Position numbers and translations under genes: made by a program
Notes under the pieces: model-generated
Database searches by the model: none
Seen by the model: only the letters and a program-made list of their open reading frames with translations
What the model was told of the DNA's origin: nothing
From: Acytostelium subglobosum LB1
Taxonomy: Eukaryota > Evosea > Eumycetozoa > Acytosteliales > Acytosteliaceae
Assembly (NCBI RefSeq): GCF_000787575.1
Contig: NW_012236528.1
Location: forward strand, 559,552 to 623,551
DNA: 64,000 nt
Direction of reading: 5' to 3'
Shown here: positions 1 through 11,302 of the stretch, in pieces
Numbering within the stretch: the first letter of the stretch is position 1
Layout of the letters: the number at the start of each line of letters is the position of its first letter

Positions 1-187
1 TCATTCCAATCAATCCTATCAATCGAATCAATCGATCACCGAAACTAATAATAAACCTACATGTCCATTCATTACCTCCACCGATGGAGGTCGATGGCGT
101 CTACATTCATACATACCAATGCATGTCGATCGTACTTTGGGACTCTACCTTTATTGCTTGATTGAATGACTATATGATAACCATGGA

Positions 188-1008
188 CTACCAATAGGCG
201 AACCTTATGTACAAGAGGACAAAGAACAATAGGAGTATAAGGAGTGGACCATATTTCTTAAAGAACAACTTGGAGGCCAAGTCAATCGTCTGCTTCTCAT
301 ATCTCATCGAGTCTGCCAACAGCATCTCTGACTTTTGGTTGACATCTACATCATTGTTGTTGTTATTGCGCCAAAGTGTCAGTACATGTCATTCACTCAC
401 TTCCTAGCTCGCTCGAGATTAGTACGTACCATTCAACTTCTCGCCTCTTCCAACAATGTCTCTGATGTTCTTTGTCATGATCTTTTGGACGTCTCGCAGT
501 TCGAATGAGACGTCGGACAGGTTGCGCTGCGATCGCGTATCTTTGTACAGTTTCTTTGTCTTGGTGATGAATGTCTCAAACTTGACAAAGTGATAGGGTC
601 GTTTGGCCAATGCAACCTCTGCTCCATATGATGTATCAAACTCCTTGTACAGCTCTTCCAAAAAGTGGAACGCTAACTTCTTTGGGTATGATCGCTCGCA
701 TAGACATAGATAACAAACGTCATTCTCTATTATATATCTATTATTATTATGTAATTGATTGTTGTCATGTGATTAGAGTTAGATGTTTGTACCTGGAACA
801 TGATCAATCATTCATTCTTGGACACATACGCAAAGTAATATTTATCGGTATCAAGTGTCATTGCCTTCTCTGAGACTCTTGACAACTTGCTAAAGATCAT
901 CTTTGCTTGGTCTCTGTATGTCTTGTCGAACGAATCATTCTGTGATGTATCCATTGATTCAGATAGCATCAAGCCATCAATTCTTGACAACATTGCAAAT
1001 AGTACCAT
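188..1008 (-). CDS. sec22: Sec22-type R-SNARE (vesicle trafficking protein)
   Basis: Exons on the minus strand are 830..1008, 430..737 and 188..345, joined by GTATGT...TAG and GTACGT...TAG introns; the sum is 645 nt, giving 214 aa. The protein reads as a Longin domain (start MVLFAMLSRIDGL, then the block CYLCLCERSYPKKLAF), an R-SNARE coiled coil with the zero-layer arginine in GRGEKLN (about residue 145), and a C-terminal transmembrane anchor rich in Leu/Phe (about residues 189-209). Sec22 family proteins are about 215 aa and act on ER-Golgi vesicles, so the length fits exactly. The first intron donor lies inside what reads as a continuing frame; splicing there restores the conserved YYFAYIIENDVCYL segment. 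It is divergent from the RING-TPR gene, with 847 bp between the two starts. The assignment is very likely right; the function in this species is inferred from the family. Confidence 0.95.
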
Positions 1009-1855
1009 TTTCTACTTTATATTATCTCTTCAATCTATATTAATAATGCTTTGAAGATCCCTGATTCATTCAATCATCATTCATTTATTTGTTTGTTTGT
1101 CAAACACACACAGAATTCAATGTTTGGAAAAGTGTTCCAAGTTGACCCAGCTCCACGGTGTTTGTGAGTCATCATCAATGAGTCAACATCACTATCTTGA
1201 CTTTATTATTTGTTATACAACTACATCTACAACAACAATAATATGATATATATTCAAGATCAGTTATAACTTCATCTCACTCATTCACCTCACTTCATCT
1301 CAACGAAGTTCAATTCATGTTGCAATGAACCAGGTAAACAGAGATTGACAACCAACCCCCAAGCTCGAGCTTGACCCCACTTTCCCTTGTCCATACCATA
1401 TTAGGCAATACTCATAAATTGTGATAATGACCACACTTAACACACTTCAATCTACACCCTACCTTAAGGTAGTGTTAAGATGGGGCTACACAACTACTCC
1501 CACACTGACTCTCTCTACACATCTGAAGTCATTCACTCACTTTCAGATTGCAACAACAACACCTTCTACAGATATTCATACACTTGGAAGGTCCACCAAC
1601 ACCCTCCAACACACACATTCCAGACCACATCGAAGAATACTTTGGACTCTCGCCAGTGTCATTGTCTAATTTACTTTACTTTATTTATTACCTCACTACT
1701 TATATATTTATATTTGTAAATACATAACATTGTTGATTATTTATTATTATATTATATATTATTTATTTATCCTTTATATTATTTATTATTAATTTATAAA
1801 TTATCAAATTAGTTTATGATCATAGATCAGATTAGATTTGATTAGATAAGATAGA
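1009..1855. other. Intergenic, divergent promoter region (sec22 / RING-TPR)
   Basis: No gene seen. The stretch separates two divergent starts. Positions 1420-1660 are C/A/T-rich and open in two frames but without splice-consistent homology. The last 180 bases before 1856 are almost pure A+T (TTATTTATTATTATA-like), as expected for a dictyostelid promoter. Confidence 0.6.
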
Positions 1856-2972
1856 ATGTCAGAATTATTTGTTGACAGTGAATTATTGACCTGTCCAATC
1901 TGTGCAGATATCTTCCAGGATGCTTGTGACACAAGTTGTGGACATACCTTTTGTGAGTTCTGTCTCAACAGTTGTCTAGAGACAAAGCCAGACAGATGTC
2001 CAGTCTGTGCTAAGGATCCATCACCAATCCATCCAGCATTCACCATTCGTTCAATATGTTCTTTGGCCAGTCCTGCCAAAGGTTCTGTAATTGATCTAGA
2101 CCATGGGTATGTAGTAATCAACAGTATTGCATGATAATAAAAATTACAAATACTAACCCAGATATATTAGTGTATCTTTGGACTCTGAGAAGGAGTTAGG
2201 TAATACAAGTTATTATCAAAATAAGTTTGCAACAGCCATTCTACATTATAACAATGCCATTGACAAGGTGACAAATTCGTCCGATCCAAAGAACTGTGTT
2301 CTGTTCAACAATAGAGCACAATGTTACATTCATCTGCGTCAATATAAGAGAGCATTAATGGACTGTGATGAAGCAATAAGATTAAGCAACACCAATGGTA
2401 TGTGTAATATTACTAAATTCAATACAATTGATTGAATGATCATTTAACTCACTAATTCATATTATTTAGTTAAAGCATATATGAGAAAGGGATTGTGTTT
2501 AAGACAACTTGGACATTTTGAAGAGAGTAGACTGGCATATGTCAAGGCAATGACCCTTGATACTCAACATATGTGGACATCACACATTAATGACGGTCTT
2601 AACAGTTTGCCAATATTCAAGGCTCCAAGTACAACTGCCAACTCAAACGGACATTCAAGCGGTAGCAACAGCAGCGGCAGCTCCTCATCAAGCGGCCATG
2701 CTAGTAGCAACAGTAACACAAGTAGCAGCCATCGTCACCACCACCGCCACCACCACAGCTCATCCTCGTCACATGCATCTGCCCCGGCACAGCAACAGCC
2801 TCAGCCCCAAGTGATATACCAACAACAGAGTGGATATCCTGGAAATGCATCAAACTCTAGATACTCAACCTACTCCACCGCTGCCGCCACATCCTCGCGA
2901 TCCGCAGCTACCCCTCCTCTGGTCCAACCACACCACCACGAGAAGAGGAGGTCAGACTGCAAGACCCAATAA
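1856..2972 (+). CDS. RING finger plus TPR protein, probable E3 ubiquitin ligase
   Basis: Exons are 1856..2106, 2171..2397 and 2470..2972, total 981 nt, 326 aa; both introns are GTATGT...TAG. The N-terminus carries a C3HC4 RING (about residues 13-50; CPIC, then CGHTFCEFC, then RCPVC), which in this family recruits E2 enzymes. A tetratricopeptide region follows (about 87-190; LGNTSYYQNKFATAILHYNNAI, then LFNNRAQCYIHLRQYKRALMDCDEAI, then KAYMRKGLCLRQLGHFEESRLAY), typical of chaperone or partner binding. The last 120 residues are low-complexity Ser/Gly/His/Gln. A RING before TPRs recalls the N-terminal half of LONRF proteins, but no second RING or LON domain is present. Its 3' end faces the PARP gene, 132 bp away. 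RING and TPR calls are firm; ligase activity is inferred. Confidence 0.85.
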
Positions 2973-3104
2973 GAGGTCATCAGGGTCTCTCTAATGTACA
3001 TCCATCGACACTCCTCTATCTAAAGATGTGATTGAGGAACATGTAATAATATATATTAAGATGGTGATTGTAAGGTAACTAACAAGTATTATACATTGTG
3101 GCAT

Positions 3105-5348
3105 TTATTGTGTTCTACAACCTGTCCTCTTTGGCTGAATATCAACAAGGTCTTCATCACTTTCGTCGCTATCGAGAGATTCAGTATCCGAGTAATCAGA
3201 ACTAAAGTCTCCACCAATGCTCAGCATGTAGGTCTTGTCCTCCCATTGCGCAACGCCAAGGTTGAAGTTGAAGTTCCATCTTTGATTGTTGTTCAATAAC
3301 AGGGTCACGACTGGTCCACACTGGTCTTGAATGTATCTTGTGAATGCCCCTGTTATTGAGTCATTGTCTGCAGGACTGAGTTCGATACCAAGAACCTGCA
3401 GTGTACTGGGATCAATGTCATCCTCAACTGTACGTTGTATTGCTCTCTTGTATTTGGAAGACTCATTTATCTGTCGACTATTGGTCAAGTCAATCGTGTA
3501 GACTTGTAGCTCGCCATCTACCAGTCGGAGAATTGGAGGTGTACTGAATGATTGTGTTTTAAGACAATGATTCTTATCAATCAATGCGTTGACCTCTGGC
3601 AGGTAGTACTCCCAACGACCTTCGTCTTTCCACTGCCATCTAAATGGTGATATCCAATTTGTACTGGCAATATTTATCGACTCTATGATTGGAAGTGAGT
3701 TGTATTGCTCAGAGGTAGGGTCATCTGAGAATGACAACACATGTACTGGGACGTTGAAACTACATTTACCATCTTTGGGATTATTGACCACATAACAATA
3801 TGTACCATGTAATGAAGTTTGAGGTCCATCCAATATGAATGCCAACAACATCTTGCCCTGGGAATGTGAGCAATAGCCCATTGAGACACCGGCATTGTAT
3901 CCAAAGTATTCTCCAGGGCCGTAAGCCTGAACGCTTCTGTATGAGGGCAGGAATCCATCCTTGAGGATGGAGGGGAAGGAGCCGTGTGATGTTCCATGCC
4001 AGACGAATCGTCCATGTACTAAGTCTACGTCCTTATCTGAGGGGTACATTGATTTATACCCGGCAATGAATGAATCTCTAGAGTTGTAGGGTTGTGATGA
4101 TGGATGAAGATGGGTGTTCACCTGGACGTGGCGGAGGGGTGGCAGATCAAGTGGCCAATTAGCCCAAGCAAAGTCTTCTCCAGCTTTAAATAGTGGCGAC
4201 AGGTCAAGCTTGGTTACCCTTTTAGGTGAGACCATGTCTATCATCTGTGGTACAATATCAACTATTTCTACTCTGGCTGAGGCCTTCTGATCAATATTGT
4301 ATAAAGATCGACCAATATCTACGTGACTTCCATATACTGTAATCTTTGAGGTATCTTTGGGACCTTCCTTGTTGTCTTGGATCTCAAACATCAAGTTTCC
4401 ATCTTGTAAACAATTGACTGCAACTTTAACATCTTGGTCCTTGACGACAAAGGCGATTGGGGCTGTGGTGATGGCCATTAGGTGTGCGGCAAGGTCCACT
4501 CGCTCCTGCTCCGATGTTGATGAACCAATGGCAATGGAACCATCTTCATCAGCATGCACAGACATATCTGGGAATCTATCGGCAAAGTTCTTGACAATAT
4601 TATCAATGATTGTATCATTGAATGCCTCCAAATGTTGAATCGGAGGCGTTGTCTTTGTAAATGAGGTTATCAATTCAGATACGTTCCCTTTGGCAACCAT
4701 TGGAGGTGGGCGATAATCTACCATGTCACTACTCGGCGGGAAGTCCATCGACTCAACAATTGATGCCACCTGTCCTGGAGTCGCGACATCACATTGTTCG
4801 TTTGGTCCGGCTAGCAAAGTTTCAATAGCAAGAGACTTGGTAAATAGTGAAGCGAACATTGAGTTGATCTTGTTGATGACCTTGACCTCTAGGGCTTTCT
4901 TCTCCTCTTGGTTGGAGTTGATATTTCCAAGAGCTGTAAGCACCTCCTCCCTGGCCCTAGGGTAGTACGTTCCTTCGGTCGTCTCGGTCCAGATGTCGTT
5001 GGTTGTCCTCTTGGTGCCATTCTGATCAAAGAATGTACCTCGAGCTCTTATCTTTAGTGGTTGTTCGGCGCTTACTTGGTAACCCTTGGCCAACTCTGTC
5101 ACTACTTCAGGCCTCTTCTTCATCCGTGTACAGTTGACCAACAACCACATGTCACCAAACAGTCTCTGGACGCCATTATTGTCAACATAATCTTTAATAC
5201 ATAGTAGTCTGAGTGCATATCCATTTGGTATCTTTTAATCAATGAATAAATTATTATTGTTAGTATCTATTTATTCATTCAATCACGAAACAAATAATAA
5301 CTAACTCACCTCAATATATTGAGATTGATTATCCACTATTGATATCAT
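3105..5348 (-). CDS. PARP catalytic domain protein with C-terminal WWE domain
   Basis: Exons are 5310..5348 and 3105..5231 (intron GTGAGT...AAG with a TACTAAC branch-like site), 2166 nt, 721 aa. Residues 1-350 are unrecognised. A PARP/ADP-ribosyltransferase catalytic domain follows: FVWHGTSHGSF (His of the H-Y-E triad, about residue 424), GPGEYFGYNAGVSMGYC (the Tyr), GKMLLAFILDG, then the last strand NVPVHVLSF, where the usual glutamate position appears to be Val. A WWE domain lies at about 540-630 (WQWKDEGRWEYY ... YTIDLTNSRQIN). WWE domains bind ADP-ribose, so the protein probably writes or reads this mark. The acidic C-terminus follows. The missing Glu suggests mono-ADP-ribosylation or an inactive enzyme, which is inference. 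In most PARPs the WWE domain precedes the catalytic domain; here it follows. Confidence 0.85.
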
Positions 5349-6158
5349 TGTTGGAATTCTCTGTCTTTATCAATTATTGGTTTGAATGATTATGAACAAC
5401 TGTTGTTTCCAAAGGTTAAATTGCAACACAATGAATCAATCAATCATATGATCAAATGATTGTATTCTCAAGTTCTGGAAACTCAAAGATTTAGGTTGGA
5501 CCACCCATTTCTTCTGACCATTGTGAAGATCAAGATCAAGATCACTTGAACATCAAAGTTTGGATAATAGTTACATATGATTAGTGAGTAAGTTTATAAG
5601 TAAAGTAATGTTGTTGAATCATTCATTGATTGATCAGAATTTGAGGATGACTCAGAACATTAATTAATTACCATTAAACAGATTAACACTTAGTTGATGA
5701 ATACCCAACATGATAATGTCGTGATCAATCATTTCAAGAAACATAATATGTACATGGTATAAATACACACAAACACTATTTAGTAGTACCTTGCTTGTGC
5801 TAGGATCGATATATATATTTACAATTGTAAGAAATAAATCCAAAGAATGAAATGAAGAGTGAATGAATTGAACAAGACCCACCCATGTCTCTCGACATTA
5901 TTATTTGAATTGGCTCTTTTCATTCAAAAAACAACCTCAAAGCATCTAAATGTGGTGAATGAGCTCCACTCTCTTGCCTTTCTCTCTTTAAGTCGCTCGA
6001 TATATTCCAATCTCAGTCAAGCTCTATGTTTAAATAACATACATATATATATATATTTATACATAACTTAGCAACATAGATCGACCAAACATTCAAACAA
6101 TCAATTCGATCAGTCAATCAATCAATCAATCAATCAATTTAGAAACACATATATAAGG
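5349..6158. other. Intergenic, divergent promoter region (PARP / RasGAP)
   Basis: No gene seen. An (AT)n TATA-like block lies at about 6043-6060 and an (ATCA)n tract at about 6112-6138, just before the RasGAP start. Several short open frames (for example 5664-5882 and 5859-6071) have no coding character. Confidence 0.6.
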
Positions 6159-8941
6159 ATGTCTTCATCAACCTCACCAACAAGCGAAGCATTCAATCAA
6201 TATATAATTGACGACGATGAGGATGTAGTATTGCTCGAAGATGATGATGATGATGATGATATTTCAAATGATCAGAGTGCAGCTGGCGATGCCAAACGCG
6301 CAAGTCAGAAATTGACCATCACTGATATCAACACAATGCGTGAGCTGCTCAACAAGGAGAAGCCGCCCCAGAAACAGGAGTATTCGTACAAGGATGACAA
6401 GAGTCTGCCGTGGTTCGAGGAGCGTCTGGTCGTCGTCTCTCTGCTGCAGGCGCGCAATGCACTCAAGAAGCTGATGGACGCCAAGATGAACGAGGAGCGT
6501 CTTCTCTCGGGCAACCTGTGCGTCTCTGAGATCCAGTCGCTGCTCAACAAGCAGAAGGAGGACATTGAGACTGACTGGATTGCCGAGATCCAGGAACTTA
6601 AGCGAAACATGGTGGCTGAGATTCGTCGCAACCATCTCTTGGAGCGAGACCTAAGCAAGCTTGACAAGCGTATTGCCCTCTTGATCAAGCATCGATCTAG
6701 TATTAAGGTGAGTAGAGAGTAGTGTTGGAGGATGCTCGCATGCCTGCGGGCGGACGGACTGACGCACGAGACTAACCATCCCATCCCTCTTCCACGGATG
6801 AACATACAAACAGGACCTTTTGGGACTGGACGAGAAGAAGAAGAAGAAGAAGAAGGATGAAGGACATGCAGCAATCAATTTGGATACCAAACAGATAGAG
6901 TCTTATCAGAACTTGTTCTATCTATTGCAGACTGAACCACATTACTTGGCCAAGTTGGTGACAAAGGTGCAGGCTGATCAGATGGACACCTTCCTTGACA
7001 CAGTTCTGCTCACACTGTTTGGCGACGCCTTCTCACCCCGTGAGGAGTTCCTCATCCTCAGTCTCTTCCGTCTGGCCATCAGCCAGGAGATGTCCTGCAT
7101 CAAGTCCGCGGTTGACCTGATTTCCAGTGACTCTGTCGTGCCCAAGATGATCATCACTTACACGCGCAGGAAGCAGGGTCACGAGTTCCTCAAGCAGATC
7201 ATCGCGCCCATTCTCGAGAATCACGTGATCAACGCACCCGACCTCAACCTGGAGCTCAACGCCGTGCAGATCTACCAGAACATGATCAGCGAGCAGGAGA
7301 TCCAGACGGGCGCCAAGAGCACAATGAACCGTGGTCTGGCCGAGGACCAGATCCTGCAGATCAAGGAGGTGCAGGACATCCTGGCGCCGCGCGTCGAAAA
7401 GTGCTCGCAGATATGCGACCTCTTCTTCAATGGCATCATCGAGTCACTTAACCGTCTGCCCTACGGCATCCGATGGATCTGCAAGCAGATCTACTCCATC
7501 GCAAAACAGAACTTTAGCTCATCTGGCGATGACATTGGCAAGGTCATTGGATACCTTGTCTACTACCGTTTCATGAACTTGGCCATTGTCACACCCGACT
7601 CTTTCGAGATCATCAAGAAGGAATTGTCAATGAACTCCAGGAAGAATCTTGTTACAGTATGTTTGAATGATTGATTGAGCGAGTGAGGCCAAGAGCCCGA
7701 CTGACACCTACCCATCAAACACAGATTGCCAAGGTATTGCAGAACTTATTCTCATTGAAGACATTCCAGAATCAAGGAGGTGAGCGATGGATGCAGCCAC
7801 TGAACACTTGGATCATGTCAAAGATGAACTTTGTTAGACAGTACTTTGATGATTTGATTCAGGTGACAGACCCTTCGGAATACCTGCGCGTCGATAAGTA
7901 CAACGAGCTGACGCTCAAGCTGAATCCAGTGATCATCGTCTCTTTGTCCGAGATATCACAGACACACAAGCTGTTGCTGCTCAACCTCAAGTCGCTGAAG
8001 CTCAAGGAGAAGGAGGACCCGCTCGAGCTGATACTCAAGGCACTGCCCGAACCCCCCGCCGTCAACGAGGACAACGACAGGGAGATCCAGCTCACACTGA
8101 CCAACCGCTTCAAGGAGCACATGGAGCGTGAAATCTCCACCTCGGCCACGCTGCTCGAGGAGACCAAGGAGCTGCTGTTGTACATATTCAGGATGATCCC
8201 GCCACAGGACCAGAGGTCCCATCAGGACGACATTGTCGCCATCCTCAAGACGGCCGTGCAGCACGGTCAGTCGAGCGGAAACGCGCAGCTGACTGCCAAC
8301 GCCGAGAAGGTGCTGGACAACCTAAAGAAGATGGAGGCCGATGGAACTGTCAACTCTAGCAACGAGTCGTTCATTAGAATGATATCAATGGAGGTCATCA
8401 ACAGACAAGAGATACGCGAGCATCAGAGAAAGGAGAGAATGCGTCTGACAATCGCTCTACGTGATCTAAGGAAGCACCAAAGCTATCTCAACGAGCAGAT
8501 CCAACATTACACATCCTATCTCAAGGATGTATTGCTACACTATTCATCCAAAGAGTATGTATACTTGGCTGGCGGCCATATGGAGTCACCGCCCTCATTA
8601 CTGACATACTCAATCAATCAAACCAATGTAGCAAGAAGAAGACAAAGCCAGTCAAGCTATCATATAAGGAGTTGGTAAAGAAGGGCATCATTGTTGAGTC
8701 GGACATTCCAAAGATATCACATGGTTCAACGAACTTCTATATCTCCACAGACACGCCAGGCATATTTGACATTGAAGCCAAGATTGGTTTGGCCACAGCT
8801 GGTTCAATCCAACTGGAGCTGGACGATCTGCTCGAGAAGGCATCAGTCGGCATCCCTGTATTGAAGCTGGACAGCATGGTGTTGGATGTCAACATGACAT
8901 TGCATCTTCTTAACAGGCACTTCTTGAAGAACATCAAGTAA
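6159..8941 (+). CDS. IQGAP-related RasGAP-domain protein (DGAP1/GAPA type)
   Basis: Exons are 6159..6707, 6814..7656, 7725..8554 and 8632..8941; total 2532 nt, 843 aa, all phases consistent. After an Asp/Glu-rich N-terminus (35-55) and a coiled-coil stretch come a RasGAP domain (about 200-470) with TRRKQGHEFLKQIIAPILE and GYLVYYRFMNLAIVTPDSF, and a RasGAP C-terminal (RGCt) domain with SYKELVKKGIIVESDIP near the end. The second block is the IQGAP version of the RasGAP signature (IQGAP1 has YYRYMNPAIV); Leu replaces Pro here. No calponin-homology, IQ or WW segments are present. This size and layout match Dictyostelium DGAP1 and GAPA, which bind Rac and cortexillin at the cortex and in cytokinesis rather than acting as Ras GAPs. 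Which of the two is the ortholog I cannot tell. Confidence 0.9.
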
Positions 8942-9125
8942 TCCCTACTCTTCCTTAGCAACACCACAGACACATATTCATACAGATATATCCAGACATA
9001 CAGCCAGAGAGATACAAATGCATGGGTGGAGGAATAAACACCAGCCTATCTATCATTCACACTTGATTCGCGTCATTGGAAGTTTGAAGTTGACCAAAGT
9101 CAATCAATGAGGATGATCTTACAAT

Positions 9126-10397
9126 TTATTGTTCTAGTTCATGTTCGATGATGACTCCGCTTCCAGTGCTCTCGTCCTTGACCTCGACGGAGAAGGTGTC
9201 CATACTGACCGAGTTGGGTTGTGGGCTCGCGCTGCCGCTGTTGTTGCTAGAGTCGTCAAAGTCGCCGAGGTCTAGGGCAGTCTGCATGCCCTTGGACGAG
9301 TTGCCAGAGATCTGGCTCGGCTGGAAGCTGACGTCACCAAACTTCCTGCTCGAGATGATGCTCTTGAAGCGGAAGTAGTTGAGTGGACGATCGGCAATGG
9401 CCAGCATGACGGCGCCCTCGGTGAGCGTCTCGGCCAAAAAGATGAGGAATGATGATACGTGCTTGATGTTGCTGTCGTCGGGAACGGGCTTGATGTACAG
9501 CACCAGGTTACGAATGACGATCACCACGACGGACAAGGCCACCACGTACGACAGGTACTTGATCTTCTTGATCATCACTTCGATCTTGTCGCCGCCATTC
9601 TGTGCGCCCTGCACCTCGGACTGATGCTTCTTCAGTCGGCTCATGAGGATGGGGCCGTTGATCAGGATCAGCAGGCCACCCAGCAGCATCATGAATACGA
9701 ATGCAGCTGTGTAGTAAACGTCCAGAATCTTGAATTTGACAAATGGTGACATGATCAAGTAACTGATGTGGAATGCTGCGGCGAATGCAATGAGGCCCCA
9801 CGAGAACCTCCAGCATCTCTTGGCATTCTCCAATCTAATCTTCTCCGATATGAAGTAAGTGTACAGTAACATCATCCAGAAACAAATCACAAAGATATAA
9901 ATAAAGAACTGGAAGAACTATTTTGATTGGTTAGTGTGTGAAGGGGGTGATGGTAATGGGGGTTTCGTCTGATCATATGTGTCGTGAGAGTGAGGCTCAA
10001 GTCTCCAGTGTACCTACAGTTGATCCAAGTGAACAAACAAGGACTCCATAGTGTCCATAGTCATATCTATGATCGACCAAGATGAATATAATATAAGAGA
10101 AACGGACTATGTTTGATTGAAAAATTGAAAGAATGATTGAGTCAGTATTCTAGTTTGATGTGATCACATCCAATGACTAATGTACTTACATAGTGGGAAA
10201 CAACATAGACCAAATAGAGTGTACCAACGCGCATTGGGTGCCTTCTTCTTTTGACGGAAGTATTGAGCATCCATTATCATCTGTGGTACACATACTATCT
10301 CTTGAGTGGCCAGAATTGTAAGACGAAGTACATAGAATACCCATACTACTACATCCCAACTGGGATTGCCTGTCAATGAATCTGGTGTAATGGACAT
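9126..10397 (-). CDS. Seven-transmembrane protein, THH1/TOM1/TOM3-like
   Basis: Exons are 10190..10397, 10018..10106 and 9126..9917; total 1089 nt, 362 aa. The middle exon (FRFSYIIFILVDHRYDYGHY...) is short and was found by phase: only the acceptor CATAG at 10107-10111 keeps the frame open. Seven hydrophobic segments are visible (about residues 15-36, 55-80, 87-120, 132-153, 165-190, 208-230, 240-262), followed by a cytosolic Ser/Asn/Asp-rich tail of about 90 residues. The spacing and the FFQFFIYIFVICFWMMLLYTYFI helix resemble the THH1/TOM1/TOM3 family known from plants and dictyostelids; function is unknown here. The stop codon overlaps an AATAAA (CAATAAATT), so the poly(A) signal and stop may share bases. 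It converges on the RasGAP gene, with 184 bp between stops. A G-quadruplex motif sits 60 bp upstream of the start. Confidence 0.75.
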
Positions 10398-11302
10398 TGT
10401 ATGATTGTGTATGTTGGTGTGATGGAGATGGTGATGGTGATTGGTCGCTCGATAAGGGTAGGGTAGGGTAAGGGTATTTACAAGGGTGTGTGAGTGTGCG
10501 ATGACGATTGTGAACGTCGGTGAAGTGATTGAATTACAATTACAACAATGTTGGTTGTAATATTATTAAAGTTTAGCAAATGAATGAATGAATGAACAAT
10601 TCACGTGTAGAAAGGAATGCTTGAACAGATCGAGGAGGTGTGTGCAGCAAGCAGGTTGAACCAACTTGAGTTGTTATTGTCAATACCACTACCACCACCA
10701 AAGCTATCATACTGTCCCGGTCATCCACATCGTAAGTTGTTCATGCCTTGCTCATGAGTTGCAGACACGGTCTGTTCTCTTTGTGTTTCTCTCATCTGTA
10801 CATAGATCAGAATTGGAGGAGAGAGGTAAGGTAACGCGTGTGTAACTGACCAATTAACAAAACGCCTTGTCGGCGGTGTGGGATATTTTTGCTTTGCATC
10901 CATTGTTGTTTTGGTGGTAGGCCGGCCTCACCGAGAGTGGGCCTTACTTTGCCTAGTTCCTCAAGCCCGATCCTTTTCAATTTTGAAAAAGTCAAAATAA
11001 AAAAATCAAAAAATCGGACTGTTCACGATGGAATGCGATCGACAATTAATCAAAATTGGGGCTGGTTGACTGCTGTGAGTGCAATGAACACAAGAAGAAT
11101 GGGGCAAGGCCGCAGCGCTGGCTAGGCATACACCTACGTCCTTCTACAAGTAGATCATTATGTGTGTGTAATGGTAGGTTACCATAGTTTCCCCAATGAT
11201 ACATCCAATTATGGGCATGAATATAAGATTTATCTATATCTCTAATCAATAATAATACAATGTGTGAGTTAGGTCAAGTTAAGATGACTTGACAAGGTAT
11301 GG
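10398..11302. other. Intergenic, upstream of the 7TM gene
   Basis: No gene seen. It holds a telomere-like G-rich motif at 10457-10475 (listed separately), (GAAT)n at about 10580-10597, and a repeat-free stretch at about 10900-11130 with an A-rich run (10985-11015) that could be a 5' non-coding exon or regulatory DNA. Short open frames here lack coding character. Confidence 0.55.
10457..10475 (+). repeat. Telomere-like G-quadruplex motif
   Basis: The plus strand reads GGGTAGGGTAGGGTAAGGG, four G3 runs with loops of 2-3 nt, which meets the canonical G-quadruplex rule. It lies 60-78 bp upstream of the 7TM start, on the template strand, so the transcript would carry the C-rich complement. Formation in vivo is inference. 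Confidence 0.8.

Noticed and set aside
1421-1719. Two overlapping plus-strand frames rich in Thr/His/Ser
   Set aside because: They derive from C/A-rich repetitive DNA between divergent genes and have no splice or family support.
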